The notes below the pieces were generated by a model. That model was not told the DNA's origin. It saw only the letters and a list, made by a program, of their open reading frames with translations, and searched no databases. 64,000 bases of DNA. Source: Cymbidium sinense. Lineage: Eukaryota > Streptophyta > Magnoliopsida > Asparagales > Orchidaceae. The stretch covers positions 110,921,121 to 110,985,120 of the forward strand of contig CM038222.1 of NCBI GenBank assembly GCA_021442155.1, in the 5' to 3' direction. This document shows positions 1-11,760 of the stretch, piece after piece (the stretch's first letter is position 1; every line of letters starts with the position of its first letter). The position numbers were made by a program, and so were the translations under genes.

Positions 1-302
1 TTATATCGAATTAAAATAACATCACTACCCATTTAGCTAAGTGACCAGTTAAGGTTGGTGTAGTCACCAGGAATTTAGGAAGGTCAACTTTAGATATCAC
101 TGTTATCTTATGTAATAACATATAGTGCCATAGTTTTTAAGTAGCAAATATCAATGCTAGGCAGTACTTCTCAATAAAATAATATTTTATTTCACCTCCT
201 ATTAGACATCAACTTATGTAGGATAGGACATTTTCCTTTCATTATTCATTATTTTATGCTAGTAGAGCTCTGAATGATTCTTCTAAGGCTATTGTATACA
301 AT
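1..302 (-). pseudogene. Gypsy (Tat-type) RNase H remnant, distal half of a split pol
   Basis: Read on the minus strand, this stretch encodes a decayed Ty3/gypsy RNase H: after a start like LYTIALEESFRALLA come YYFIEKYCLALIFA, then KLWHYMLL and LTGHLAKWVVMLF, which match the plant Tat-lineage pattern (cleavage of the RNA of an RNA:DNA hybrid during reverse transcription). Stops interrupt the frame. The reading resumes at 7356, where the RT/RNase H connection is found; the two pieces were separated by insertion of solo LTR A. The integrase of this element would lie to the left, outside the window. Family assignment is firm from the protein pattern; the exact domain limits are approximate. Confidence 0.8.
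298..302. repeat. Left target-site duplication of solo LTR A
   Basis: ACAAT directly precedes the LTR. The right flank at 7356-7360 is ATAAT. Four of five bases agree and the difference is a C-to-T transition, the usual decay of methylated plant DNA. A 5-bp duplication is the size made by gypsy and copia integrases. Confidence 0.65.
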
Positions 303-395
303 TATGGTGTTTTAATTTAGAGTTCGGGTGGACACCACGCAAATCTTAGGGGGTACTTATTAAAGTGATCAAGTACGATATTAAGGTATGATTCA

Positions 396-411
396 CTATC
401 TCAAAAGATAG
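396..411 (-). other. LTR A sub-terminal hairpin with alternative pairing in other copies
   Basis: CTATCT-caaa-AGATAG is a perfect 6-bp stem with a 4-base loop, about 95 bases inside the LTR end. The same site is TCATCT-cgaa-AGATGG in D (47216-47231), TTATCT-caaa-AGATAA in E (59187-59202), and weaker in B (23047-23062) and C (43525-43540). Pairing is kept while bases change at the two outer positions in A, D and E. Confidence 0.6.
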
Positions 412-1740
412 AAACATTACCCTATAATGATCCTAATCATGTAATAAGAACTCCTAAGATTGATAGATCTTCATATATACCAAAGATCTTTTCCCTACTT
501 TACATGGAAAAGTAAAGTAGGGTTTATTTTATGTCAGGTTCTTTAATTCCTTGTGGTAGCAAGCTTCTATATTTAATTGCATCCTAAAAATAGAAATTTC
601 CAAAGAAATATCTTGATTAAAGTAGTCAATCATATATCCAAAGATTTCAAGGCTAGAATATCAAAGGGTTAGGTATTTTTGGTAAGTCAAGTGGGAATGC
701 TCAATTTTGAAGGACTTATTTTTTTGTTCCAAATGAAGATAAGTAAGGAGTACTCATGATACTAGGAATCCTAGTGGGCATTCTAATATACCCTATGGTG
801 AGGCTTTCAATGTTTGAAAGAGAAAGTTTATTTTAGTTTGAATTGGAATTTTTATTAGAATGTTAGGGCTTATAGTCCATCAACATTAGATTATGGAAAT
901 GCCTAAGAAGTGATGATTTATACTTGCAGCCCAAAGGAAACAAGCCATCATGGATCCTAAATCTAGGAGGCTTTAGCACGAGCTAGAAGCACAACCTAAA
1001 TCTAAGTGGAAAATGAGACATAATGATTTACCTCCATAAGAGAGGACAAACCTATCTCGATTCTTCTGGACTTACAACCTCCTGGAGTGGCCACCAACTA
1101 ACACCTCAGATGCTTCAAAACCATGTAGGCCGGTCTTATGTAATTGCAAGATAGCTAGGTTATTATTAAAAAAGGTGACTAAAGTCATAACTCACTCCTT
1201 AAAAGACTAGATCATGACTGACATGAATTCATGACTAAGACTAATGAAAAATTTTACAAATTTTATGTAATTTTGACACATTGATTTGGACATAGGCTTG
1301 GTACAATTATGTTTAAATGCATGATAAAATTATATTATTGGCTAAATCAACTAGAGGAGGTATTCTCCACTACAAGGGATGCTCTTATAGGACAAGCATT
1401 CACCTATCGTGCAAGAGTGGAGACCTTCCCTATTCAAGAAAAAAATAAAATGATATGCATGTTATTAGAACATACATCATTCAGCTATGGGATTGCTAAA
1501 TCTTTTAATTATCTTGATTATATCCTAAGCTTTAAAGTGAGCTTATGAATTATTTTAAAATTTAGTTGTGAGTTATTAATGGGGTTAGAAAAATTAGTTT
1601 TGTCCTAAAGAGCCTAATGCATCTAAGACACACATTCAATCATTAATTTTTATGAAATATATGAAAATCATGCAATTTCTATTATGCAACTTAAATGTAA
1701 TAATCAAACATTAGATTGTCATGAAAGAATAAAAGGTCAG

Positions 1741-1805
1741 GTACTGTCGTACACCGTGGAAAAGAGATAGATTGGGTAGCCGAGCTCTACCCTTATACAA
1801 CCTAG
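1741..1805 (-). other. Block of about 60 bp conserved in all five giant LTRs (copy A)
   Basis: It contains a TACACC half followed about 35 bases later by GAGCTCTACCCTTATACAAC. Counterparts lie at 48581-48645 (D), 60484-60550 (E), 21665-21725 (B, opposite strand) and 33400-33465 (C). In sense orientation it begins with a TATA-like TTGTATAAGG. It is better preserved than surrounding AT-rich DNA, which suggests a functional LTR site such as a core promoter or processing signal, but the role is a guess. Confidence 0.5.
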
Positions 1806-2929
1806 ATTATAATAAATTATTACAATTGAAATTAAATAGATGCTATAGGGGTCTTCATTCTTCATCTTTTCTTTCTTCCTTTGATTTATTTTGCTTCAAG
1901 GTTTCATAGGGCCTCCTAGGACTTATGCCTTCTAGCCACTACTCATCCTAAACCCCATAGCGTTAATCATAATTCCTTTTACAAAATTACATATTCATGA
2001 AAAGTTAAATCTAACTAAACCAGCATGATAGATGTTAGCTAAACATACATACAAACCCAAGCAATTATATTATATAATTTGGACTTAGCACCCTGCATAA
2101 CCAGACTCACCTATCTTAACTTTGATTATGCTTAGGTGAATCAAGAACCTGTAAGTAAAAGTATTTATATTCATTTTAATGGCCCCATGAGCATAATACC
2201 CTACTGAAAACAAAATTTGGCTAATAATTGACTAACAACCAGTTTACGCATAACAGTCCCAACATCTAGTCTAAAATATTACATAATAAAACAAAACACA
2301 ACATCATAATATTCACCATCCTAACTTAGAGCTAGAAGTGATGACTTAGCATTCTAATGTATGTGCTTAAGTTTAGTGTGGTATGTCTTAGCTACGCTTT
2401 GGAATTATAATTATCTAAGTTTGGAATTATTTAAATTAACCATGAAGGATGGTTTCACTTTAAATTGTTAAGAGGATTTGCAAATTTTAGTTTGTATTTT
2501 GTTTTGTTTTATTTGATATTCACTTAGCATCTAAACATTATAAAGAGAAGAAAGAGGCTTAACCCTTTTCATTCCTACACTAAGTTATTTTTAAAAGCAT
2601 ATTATTATAATTTTGGTTTCTTTTAGTGAATGGTTCGTTAAATATTTTTATCAATCCTAAGTTTGTGCTAAACTTAAAAGAATTCTATTCAACATGAAAG
2701 ACATCTTAGGATTAATGAACTTGAATTGGCATCACATAGATAATGTTGTACCATTCCTTTTCATCATTAATAACATGCATATGATTTTGAACTTATAATA
2801 CCTATACATGGAATATATTTTTTTCATACTTAAATTTTTATGAATGCATATAGTTTTGTAAAAAAGAGGAATTTCATTCCTTAGCTAAGTACACACACAC
2901 ATGTATTTAAAGTTTTAAGCACGTATGAG

Positions 2930-3020
2930 CCATTATTTAAACCAAGGGATTGAGATAATCGAAGACCTCCTTGGGCCTACTTAAAGCCTCATATTCCTTG
3001 AATGTCCAGACTATATACTT
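2930..3020 (-). repeat. LTR A subrepeat, copy 1
   Basis: This unit has the order GAGATAATCGAAGACCTC, TTGGGCCTACTTAAAGCCTC and ATGTCCAGACTATATACTT. It recurs at 3171-3263, and in LTRs B (three times), C (one decayed copy) and D (twice). Each unit can form two hairpins: one between the GAGGT and ACCTC type arms, one between the GAGGCT and AGCCTC arms. Confidence 0.75.
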
Positions 3021-3170
3021 GTTATCTTAAATACATATGAATGTACATACAACTATGAGAATGAAAGACATGTAAAAGATTATATTTCAATGAATTATTT
3101 ACACATGCAAAGTAAAGTTCCAACCAAATTCTAGTACAAGTACACATAAGAATGAAATTAAATAAGTACG

Positions 3171-3263
3171 TGGCTTTGTTAACCAAGAAAGTGAGGTAAT
3201 TTAAGACCTCCATGGGGCTACATAAAGCCTCGTATTCCCGGGATGTCCAAACTATATACTTAT
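3171..3263 (-). repeat. LTR A subrepeat, copy 2
   Basis: Second copy of the unit, about 240 bp from the first: AACCAAGAAAGTGAGGTAAT, GACCTCCATGGGGCTA, AAAGCCTCGTATTCCCGGGA, then ATGTCCAAACTATATACTT. Hairpin arms are preserved in part. Confidence 0.75.
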
Positions 3264-4639
3264 TAATTATTCAAGCATATGTAAACCTATACATGAATAA
3301 TAAAGATAAAGTAATACTTTGACTTGTTTAGGTTATAAGCACATGTAAATCCTATGTAATATTCATAGCTAATATTAATTTAACTCTTCATTTATAATTT
3401 TGAAAATAGTTTTAAAATTTTTTAGTGATAATAGCCACTCCATGTAATAGGATTTAATTGAACACACACAACCTTACATAAGTATATTCATTTGATTACT
3501 TGATTTGAAAACATGATCACATGATACGAATGGCATACAAAATTTATAATGATTGAAAATGAATATTTGAATATTTTCACATAATTCATTCAACTACATT
3601 AATTCCTAAGGACAATCACATTAAATAAAATTATTTACAATCATCCAAATTTATTATTAAATTTAATTTATGGATTTTATTTGTTAAAACTTAAAGAGGA
3701 GAAAGAGCATTTCCTATTTTACCCCATCCCATGTTAGTGACTTAACATATTTAAGAAAATATAATTAAGTAGCTTTTATGGATTAATTAATTTCAAGTCT
3801 TTAAGAAAATAATTTATTATCCCATTCCTAAGTCTCTTTAATTCAATTAACCATTTAATTATGAGCCTCCAATGATATGCAAATGAGAAATTAAAATTAC
3901 AATGAACTTAGGGACCTAATGCCATGTGGCTCATAAGTAAATTTTAATAAAATTAAAGATCTAATTAAGTGTTTATATGTTTTTCCCACACCCATGGGTT
4001 AATCAAATGTTCCTTAAGGATCTTTATATTATTAAACACATAAAGAGAAACCCATAAATTCAAGTTAAGATATCTGAAGCAATTTTCATTTTAATTTGAT
4101 TTAATTTAAACATTAATTATTTAATTAATTCCTTAATTAAATTATGAATTAATTGCCCTCCTTAATAAAATGAATTTAGGGAAATAACTAAGAAAGAGGT
4201 CCTAATCATTCCACTCCCTCATTTCACTATTAATAGTGAGTAATTAAGTTTACTTAATTAATTTTTACTATTTGATATTTTTAATAATTATTAAATCACT
4301 TAAGCAGGGTAATTAAGGTTTGAATTTCAAATTTCTCCAATTACTTCACCAATAAATCTCAAAAATATCATGGGAGATAGAGGACATCCCAAGGAATCAA
4401 CATATTTAATTTGAGACTGATTAGCCATGTAATTAGGGCTTAATTAAGCTAATTAAGAAAATTTTCAAACCTTAATTAAGCACTGCTCACTATTCAAACC
4501 ATAAATATTTTATTTTTATTAAATTTCCCTCTATTTATCCTTTCCAAAATAGGTTTACTCAAATTTTTAGGATTTTTTTACAATAAGTTATCACTTTTTG
4601 ATGTTCAAGATGATTAATGGCATTTTTAATCGTTAATTA

Positions 4640-4760
4640 ACCCCCTAACCAATTAGTGTCATGCGGGAGCTGACAAGGCGCCACTTTCCACGTGGTGCCA
4701 TGGGATAGGCCACTTCAATCATTCGATGCAGCATGCTGAGTTAGTGACGACGGACGTACT
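4640..4760 (-). promoter_or_regulatory. GC-richer patch with G-box in LTR A
   Basis: Within a very AT-rich LTR this patch holds GGCGCCACTTTCCACGTGG, including CCACGTGG at 4688-4695, a perfect palindromic G-box core. The homologous patches are at about 51550-51610 (D, ACGTGG kept), 18430-18545 (B, decayed to CATGTG) and near 63590-63680 (E). G-boxes bind bZIP and bHLH factors in plants. A role as LTR enhancer or promoter is inference. Confidence 0.4.
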
Positions 4761-5819
4761 TTCATCTTCGATGTCCGATCTCGGATCAGATGATAAAGAT
4801 TAATCCCATGGATCATAATCGATTAAATTGAATAAAACTAGTGGATTAATCACAGTTGTCAATTTTAATCTTGCAGAATGGATAATAGATGATCCTTCTT
4901 CTCCTGAGCATCGGATGACAGACAGCGTCCACCCTTCTCTACTTGATCTGAGCTTACTGGAGCTCGGGAGGTGTTGGGATTGACTCCAAAACATTCAAGG
5001 ATAAGATCTAAGGAGATCCTACATTGGAAATCCCATGAAATTTCAAAACTCTTCACAAATGACCAACTCCTGAGAGGATTTCTATGGTTTGTTAAAAAAT
5101 ACCTCATCAGAGCTTAAGATCGACGATCCAATGACTGAGGTAGCTTAATCTTGAAGAGAAGAAGCCCTGCAGAGAAGCTCATGAGTTCCTCTCTATCGGT
5201 GGCTCTATGAACCAAATGTCATCGGAGTTGGTCTAGGAGTGGTATTTAGTGCTCGAATCAATCAAGAATCAATTCATTTTAGATCACTAGAGCTTAAGGA
5301 TGGTGTGGGAGAAGTTAATTGAAGTTTGGTGAAGTTTTAGTGGAGTTGGACAAAGAGGGTCCTCAGTTTCACTCGATTAGGTTTCGCTAATGATGGGAAA
5401 CTCAAGGGGGATCAGGAAAGCTCTAGGGATGCTTTCTTCGACTCACTAAATCTCTCTATGTGATTTGAATTGGATGGGGAGGAGTACAACCTCCTCCCTG
5501 ATCGATCCAATGCCTAGGATCAATCAGCTTTCGGTAGGCGGTCAAGGACATCAAGGATGGGTTGAGGTGGATGGTCTTGAGTGGCTAGAGGAATGGAAAG
5601 GGCGACATAGTGTGTATCCCCACCCAAAGTGTTCCAATGGGAAGGTGCTCACCTCCACTTGAGGCATGGCTGACCTACTTTAGGTCAAGTTCGCCAGTGG
5701 TCTAGGTATCCAAATTATGCTTAGTATCGCTGCCAAGGGTTGGAGAGCAGGTTTGACCATTCAAATGAGGATTTTATCCCATTTGGAGGTGTTTACCGAA
5801 TGGGTTTTAGATGACTTTC

Positions 5820-6900
5820 AGTCAAGTATGGGTTGGGTTCATTTGGATTGACCCCATGGTGACCCAAAGATGGGTCATGCCAAGTTTGGTTGGGTTTGAG
5901 CTTAGTTTGGATGGATTTGTGTAAATTTGACCCAAGTTAAATTGGATCAAAGTGGGTTAGGTTGACCCATGGATCAAATTGGGTCAAACCAAGAGTTTGG
6001 ACATGTTCAAATGATCATTTGGGATGTTTTTGTTCAATTGGTTTGGTATAATTTGAAGTGGATTTATTTTGATTCAAATGGGTTCATATGGGTAAAATGG
6101 GCTAAGTTGACCAATTTGGTCAAATTGGCCAAATTGGCTTGGTTAAGGGGTTGCTTTAGGTTCAATTGATGATTTGAAGATGATAGTAGGTGATGGTTTG
6201 ATTCAATTTGAGTTTGGGAATTATTTAGACCAATTTGACCATTAAGGTCAATTTAGGCTAAATGGGTCGATTAGGTTGGTTTGGTTAAATTGAGTTCAAT
6301 TGAAGGTTGGATCATGTTCAACAAATATTTTGTGATGGATTTTAGCCATTGGTTTCAATCAATTTGATTTGGCCCAATTTGGCCCTCTAGGTTAAATTGG
6401 GTCAACTTGGGTCAAGAGCCCAAGTTTGCTTGGTTTGGTTCAATTGATGGTTGATTTATGTTCAAGGATCAATTTATGGTTGGTAGGAATCATAGGTTTT
6501 AATTGATTTAAATTTGAGTGAGATTTGGTTCATTTTGATTCATATAGGCTAATTAGGTCAACTTGGGTCAAGTGATCAAATTAGATTGGTTTGATTCAAT
6601 TAATTGTAATTGGTCAATCAAGGATGATCAACAATCATTACAGGGGAGATTGGATAGGTTGGCTCAATCCAACTTGGGTTGGATTGAATTTTAGATCAAA
6701 TGGGTCCTTTAGGCCACTTTGGGTTAAGTGAATCAAATGGGTCAAGTGAGTTGAACTGGGTTGAATTAGGTTGAAATATGTTTGATAATTAATTTAAGAT
6801 TAACTGATGGCTTTGATTACAACTGATTTGGATTTAATTGAATTTTGGCCCATTTGGACCTTTTAGGTCAAATGGGCTAGGTTGGGTTAATTCGATTGAT
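5820..6900 (-). repeat. TTGAC-rich (W-box core) tract of LTR A
   Basis: A low-complexity tract built from variants of GGTCAAATTGGNCAAATTGG on the plus strand, so TTGACC on the LTR sense strand. The same tract is in LTRs B (16441-17280), C (28200-29330) and D (52600-53680). Short open frames here and in its counterparts are by-products of the repeat, not genes. TTGAC with C or T after it is the core of the plant W-box bound by WRKY factors. Confidence 0.7.
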
Positions 6901-7330
6901 TTAGTTTAATTTTTTTTTATTATAGGTATGGGAAGGGTTTGAAATAGAGATTTGGATAGTTGGAGTGCTTTTGTGAAGGTTGATTGGATTTGGTTTAATC
7001 GAATAGACTTGAGTGATAGGATGATTATAGGATTGATTTAGGTTAAGGGTTAAATTAATTTAGCTTGGAGTTTGGATATGAAATAAAATCCAATTGGGAT
7101 TTGATTGTATTGATTTGAGGTTTGATTTGCATGAGTGGATAGGCATGGGTCGTGGTTTAGGCCATAGGGTAAGTAGAACTTATTTACCCTAGGGTATGAC
7201 CTAAGCTCAGGGTATACCTTCTAAAGTCTCTAAGCTTGGGTTTAGTGTTCCCTAATCACTAGAAGTGTCCTATGACTAGAGAAATCCTGGTGTCTAGAAG
7301 ATTCCAAAGTCTAAGGAAGCATCATTTAAT

Positions 7331-7349
7331 CCTCACTCCAAAAGTGAGG
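7331..7349 (-). other. Terminal hairpin of LTR A
   Basis: CCTCACT-ccaaa-AGTGAGG, a perfect 7-bp stem with a 5-base loop ending six bases from the LTR end. The same structure is at 15493-15511 in B (loop tatgg) and 54108-54126 in D; it is decayed in C. Confidence 0.7.
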
Positions 7350-7355
7350 TCAACA

Positions 7356-7360
7356 ATAAT
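7356..7360. repeat. Right target-site duplication of solo LTR A
   Basis: ATAAT, matching ACAAT at 298-302 apart from one transition. Confidence 0.65.
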
Positions 7361-8470
7361 ATCAATGACTTTTTTGTTATTGGTGCTATTAGAATTGGGG
7401 GATGTAACATATATTATTTTATGCTTTCAAATGCTTCTTGACAAGCGTCATCCCATATAAAAGGTGCATTTTTAAATTAGTCGGGTGCAAGGTTGACATC
7501 TTCCCGAAAGATTAGAAATTAACCTTCTAATGTAAGCCAATTTACCTTGTAGTGATCATAACTGCTTTAAGGTCTTAGGCATTGGCATTTGTATTATTAC
7601 TTTTATTTTAAATGAATCAATTTTAATCCCTCTATGGAACATAATAAAGCCAAGGAATTTTCAAAAGTCACACCAAAAGCACACTTCAGCGGATTCATCT
7701 TTAAGTTAAAACTTTGAATCTTATTGAATACAACTCATAAGTCATTTATGTGTTCATTTTGCTTTTTTCTTTTGACAACCAAACTATCAACATAACATTC
7801 CACATATCTATGTATGAGGACATTGAAGATGTGGGTCTTTGCTCTTTGGTATGTAGCATCGACATTTTTCAAGCCAAATGGCATCACTTTATAACAATAT
7901 ATGTTGATTGGTGTGCGGAAGGATGTATGTTTTCATCCTCTGCTGCCATTTTAATTTGATTATAACTCGACGATCAATCCATGAAGGAGAATATATAATA
8001 ATGTGATGTGTTGTCTACTATGAGTTCTATATTGGGTAGTGGGAAGTCATCTTTTAGGCATGCTTTGTTTAAATCCCTAAAGTCAGTATAGACATGAATT
8101 TCTCCTTTTGTTTTCCTTACTGGGATAATATTGGCAATTCAGGCATCATACTTCTCTTCCCAAATAAATCTTGCTTCAATAAACTTTTTTAGTTATAGTG
8201 ATTACTTTCTCTTTGATTTCTAATTGCATTCACTTTGGTGCATGCTTTATAGGTTGTACATCAGGATTAATGGCAAGTATATGTATGGCCACATCTAGAG
8301 ACAAGCCTATCATTTCACTATAATTCCATGTGAAGTAATCTTTGTATTCATAGAGTAATGCTTTTAATTTCTCCAAACTTTCTGATGTGAGGTTATCACT
8401 AACAAAAGTCAGTATATGCTTCTCTTCAGTACCCAAGTTAATTTCTTGGAGCTCATAAACAGTGGCTTGA
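7356..8470 (-). pseudogene. Gypsy (Tat-type) reverse transcriptase remnant
   Basis: Minus-strand coding remnant of the RT. From the upstream end (near 8436) it reads through LKALLYEYKDYFTWNYSEM and GLSLDVAIHILAINPD, the usual approach to the Tat RT; then CYKVMPFGLKNVDATYQR, the catalytic-box region as YVDSLVVK (normally YVDD), LKMNPLKCAFGV, and WDDACQEAFESIK leading into RNase H. RT copies element RNA into DNA. Several stops, frame changes and the altered YVDD box show it is dead. The RNase H part continues at 302 on the other side of solo LTR A. The open frame at 8230-8436 is the best preserved part. Confidence 0.85.
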
Positions 8471-9270
8471 TTGCCTTCCTAGAATTCTTTTGGGGCCTCT
8501 TTGAGGTCAATAATTAGTTATTCTTTAGGTGTATTCTCATTTGAAGTATTATTTTATTTTTCTATAGTTTCCATAGAAGCTTTCTCTTTGCAGGATATGG
8601 AATAGCATGAGTTCATTGAAGGAGATGGCGAAGTAATATATTATATTCCCCATGTGGTGAATTTTCCATATCCTATGGGATTTTGAGTATCCCTTGCCAA
8701 AGCCTCTTTAACAATCAAGCTTGTATGCTTGATTGCATAGGCTGATTGTTATTTTTAATTAATTTTTTTAGTGCTATTGAGAAGTAGTGAGGAATCATTA
8801 TTGAAATATCATCTTCTCAAAATCTTCTTCTTCCAATAACATTTGTGTGAGAATCAGGGTTCATTCTTCCATCTTGTAAATGAGAATCATGTGTTAATTA
8901 TAGCCACTTCTAGGAGGGACATAAAACAATTTAGTTGTTCTATTTCCTCCTTCCTTAAAGTTGTAAAGGCTTTTATGTGTTCCTTTAGCACTATTTTTAT
9001 TTTCATAATCTTGTTGGAGATTTGGGATTCAGGTACCCTTTTTAGAGAAATATGAATTTCTTCTAATTACTTGATCACCTTACTAGTACTAGCATCGTCC
9101 GTCTTTTGCTAGCTGAATTTTACTTAGGTTGATAAAGTATTAACTCATCTTCACCATCTTCAGTATCGCTATCAAGATGAAGAATTACTTTGGACTGCGT
9201 TGATGTACTAGTGCTTTTTCCCTTTGAGTGATTGCTTTTCAACATTAGTTTAATAGGTGGAATCAATTAT
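8471..9270 (-). pseudogene. Gypsy pol spacer between protease linker and RT, heavily decayed
   Basis: Lies between the recognisable protease-RT linker and the RT on the minus strand, so it must be pol linker sequence, but I see no conserved motif. Stops occur in all frames. The plus-strand open frame at 8843-9055 is not a gene. Confidence 0.4.
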
Positions 9271-9740
9271 TTTTGAGCTTTGACTTCTTCTACCTTTTTA
9301 GGCTTGAGGTACTTGGCGTCATCATAGATCTTGATTTCATGTATCAAGAACAGATTCATGTCACCATCAATTTGATGCTATTCACCATTTTGAATATACT
9401 TCATACATTGAAGAATATTTGAAGGCACTATGCCATATTCATGGATCCACAGCCTACAAAAGAGCGCTTTGTAAGAAACTTAGGCTTCGATCACATGGAA
9501 TTTATCCTCTGTGTATAATTTCCAAAAGCGTATGGGTAGGATAAGAAACTTTAAGATTTGTTATCTTTATTCATTACATCCTTGTAAGAATACTATACTT
9601 TTATCCAAGTAGCGAGCATTTAAAGCTAATGCTCATATTGTTTTAACTATTATGAGTTTGACTGAAGCAGCTAGATCAATCAATATATTTTTAATTCAAA
9701 CAACATTTCTTCAGCTATAACATAAAGGGCAATTATGTTT
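9271..9740 (-). pseudogene. Gypsy protease/RT linker remnant
   Basis: On the minus strand the sequence reads FHVIEA near 9484-9505, then SYKALFCRLWIHEYGIVPS and LQCMKYIQNGE, a clear match to the Tat-lineage pattern FHVIDA-SYNALLGRPWIH that follows the aspartic protease. This domain links protease to RT in the polyprotein. The aspartic active-site triad itself is not visible and is probably mutated. Collinear with gag (right) and RT (left). Confidence 0.75.
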
Positions 9741-11310
9741 TGTCATCCTTAATAGCAGGTCATTCTTATTAAATGTGATGGTTGCTGACTTTTGAGAGGT
9801 TAAGTCCACATTCATTTTTTTCTTTCGAGAAAAATGCTTCATATTGTTCTGGGTTTTGCAAAGCTTTGGTTAATGTCTCATGTATATCTTTGGACAACAT
9901 GAGAGCATAGATACTAAGTAAAGTAGGGAGCTTGCGTAAATGTGCCAAAACATTATAATCTACTCCTATTTTGGTAGAGTTTTGAGGTTTAGTTGGTGAT
10001 GGGGGTAAGGTAGTTTCATTAATTTAAATTTCTTTATCGTTATCACGGACTATCTATTATGGAGGTGGAGAAATTCTATTTTCAATCCATAACTAGACTT
10101 GGGTTACTTCTTCTATTTGATCTTCTTTATCAAAAGAAGTCTCTGAATGTTGTGCCCTCTCAAAATTCTCAAAGTTTTGAGGACTTTCATAACTATTGCT
10201 TAATTTTGGGTGTAGTTTCTTTGAACCTGACTTGACTCACCGCTTTATAGGATTTTTTGTAGAAAGCATAATTCTTCCTCAGAGTTAGTTAAATTCACGA
10301 TCACATTTATGATAAAACACATTTCTTTCAAAAAACATTTCTTCATGTTCTTCCATGTCAAGATTTAAATAGGCCATGTATTCTGCTAAGTTAACTAGCC
10401 TTCATGGAGGTTGTTCATATTCCTCTAAAGAATCAATCATCTTTTGAGTTTCAAACTTTATCTTTCAAGTCCTCCTTTTCTTCCTTGATTTATAGGGCTT
10501 TTATGAAGAAGGCTAACCGATTTTCACCTATTTCTTCATATTATATAAAAATTACCTTCTATTGGGGAAGAGCATTTTTCGATCATGTTTAAGCTCTAAA
10601 GAATTGTTCCATCAAATACCTTCTATTACTAGAAAAATTTGATCATTCTTTTAGTCTTTTTTGATATAAAGGTCTCCCAATCACCTTCCTCTTCTTCTTA
10701 TGTTTGGTGGGCTTTGCCCTTATCCTTTATACTCTGAGCTTCAATAATTTTTTCATTTGCATCATGGACTGGGTAGGTAGTAATAACTTTCACCTTTTCC
10801 TTTTTTTTATGATTTATTAATATAGTATCTGATAATGGGTGTTCTCCATTTTGATAGCTCTTTTCTACCAAATCCTTAAAGACAAAATAATCTTCAATTT
10901 GATGACTTATGAGCCCGAGGAATGGACAATAATTGAGATCACCAATCTTGTTTACTTGGTTTGGTAATCGTGGCTCTCACAATTGTAATCCCAATTTTAG
11001 AACATGTCTAAAGATTATAGCAGTTCATTCTCTTTTAAATGAGTACTACTTAGAAGTTTTCTCTTAGAGGGTTGATCTTTTTTTTTCTTACCCTCTGTTA
11101 GTTTTGATGTTAGTCACGAGGATGACGCTGGTCATGAGGTTGTCATACCTCCATTTGCCTTTTTTTCCACTATGAATGTGAATGTTGTATTCACATCATT
11201 TTTTTTGAGTCACTAGACTTTGGTTGTTTCCCTTTTTTAAGGGGTTATTATTGTTATAACCAATATTAAGCCCCTTTTTGTTTGGGCAACCTTTTGAACT
11301 TGGCTATGCA
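9741..11310 (-). pseudogene. Decayed gag C-terminal / protease interval of the minus-strand gypsy
   Basis: By position this is gag C-terminus and protease of the same minus-strand element. I could not find a zinc knuckle or a D-S/T-G site. The DNA has the strand bias of a reversed gag-pol (pyrimidine-rich plus strand, frequent CTTC/TTCT) and no open frame above about 60 codons. Confidence 0.4.
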
Positions 11311-11760
11311 AATGTGTTAATGGTAGCCAGAGCTAGATATAGAGCCATTTAATCATAGATATTCTCCATGAGGAGTTCTATTACATGCTTTTTTGTGAGC
11401 TGTTGGTCACACCTCATGCTTAGATTTCTCCAACTAATAATATATATTGTAACACTCTCATCTTTCCTTTTCTTTTCCAAGGTGAGAATTTCAATTATTA
11501 CTTTCTTTGTTTCTCCTGCAAATCTCTTGATGAAAAGTTTTTCTAGCTCGGTTAAAATTTATATTGAGTCATTAGGTAACTCAGCATACCATTCAAAAGT
11601 TATGTGTGTGAGGCTGCTAACGAATTGTCATAGCAATAGAGCATCATTGCCTCTGACATTTTCAAATGATGCTTTAAATTGAGCTAAGTGTTGTTGTGGG
11701 TTCTCCTTTCCTGAAAAAGGTATTAAACTTTGGCACAATGTACCCTTTAAGGTACTATAC
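11311..11760 (-). pseudogene. Gypsy gag (retrotransposon gag domain) remnant
   Basis: The minus strand encodes a retrotransposon gag core: FVSSLTHITFEWYAELPNDS, then ILTELEKLFIKRFAGETKK, KDESVTIYIISWRNLSMRCD and KKHVIELLMENIYD, matching the family pattern W-x(3)-L-P-x-SI ... L-x(3)-F-x(3)-F ... SV-x-Y-I-x-RW. Gag forms the particle that packages element RNA. Two in-frame stops are seen, one before FVSSL and one after NDSI. The 104-codon plus-strand frame at 11368-11682 is the antisense shadow of this domain. Confidence 0.8.

Larger units (their letters stand above)
303..7355 (-). mobile_element. Giant LTR copy A (solo LTR, about 7.05 kb)
   Basis: On the plus strand it begins TATGGTGTTTTAA (decayed TG) and ends GTGAGGTCAACA, so the sense strand, read right to left, runs TGTTGACC to CACCATA. 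It is collinear over its whole length with copies B, C and D. It sits inside a gypsy pol gene between an RT/RNase H connection and RNase H, with a near-perfect 5-bp target duplication and no interior, which makes it a solo LTR left by LTR-LTR recombination. It carries the terminal hairpin, the TTGAC tract (as GGTCAA on plus), two subrepeats, the conserved block at 1741-1805 and the hairpin at 396-411. No coding capacity is visible; short open frames inside are chance. Confidence 0.85.

Noticed and set aside
11368..11682. 104-codon plus-strand frame as a gene
   Set aside because: It is the antisense of a clear gypsy gag domain on the minus strand.
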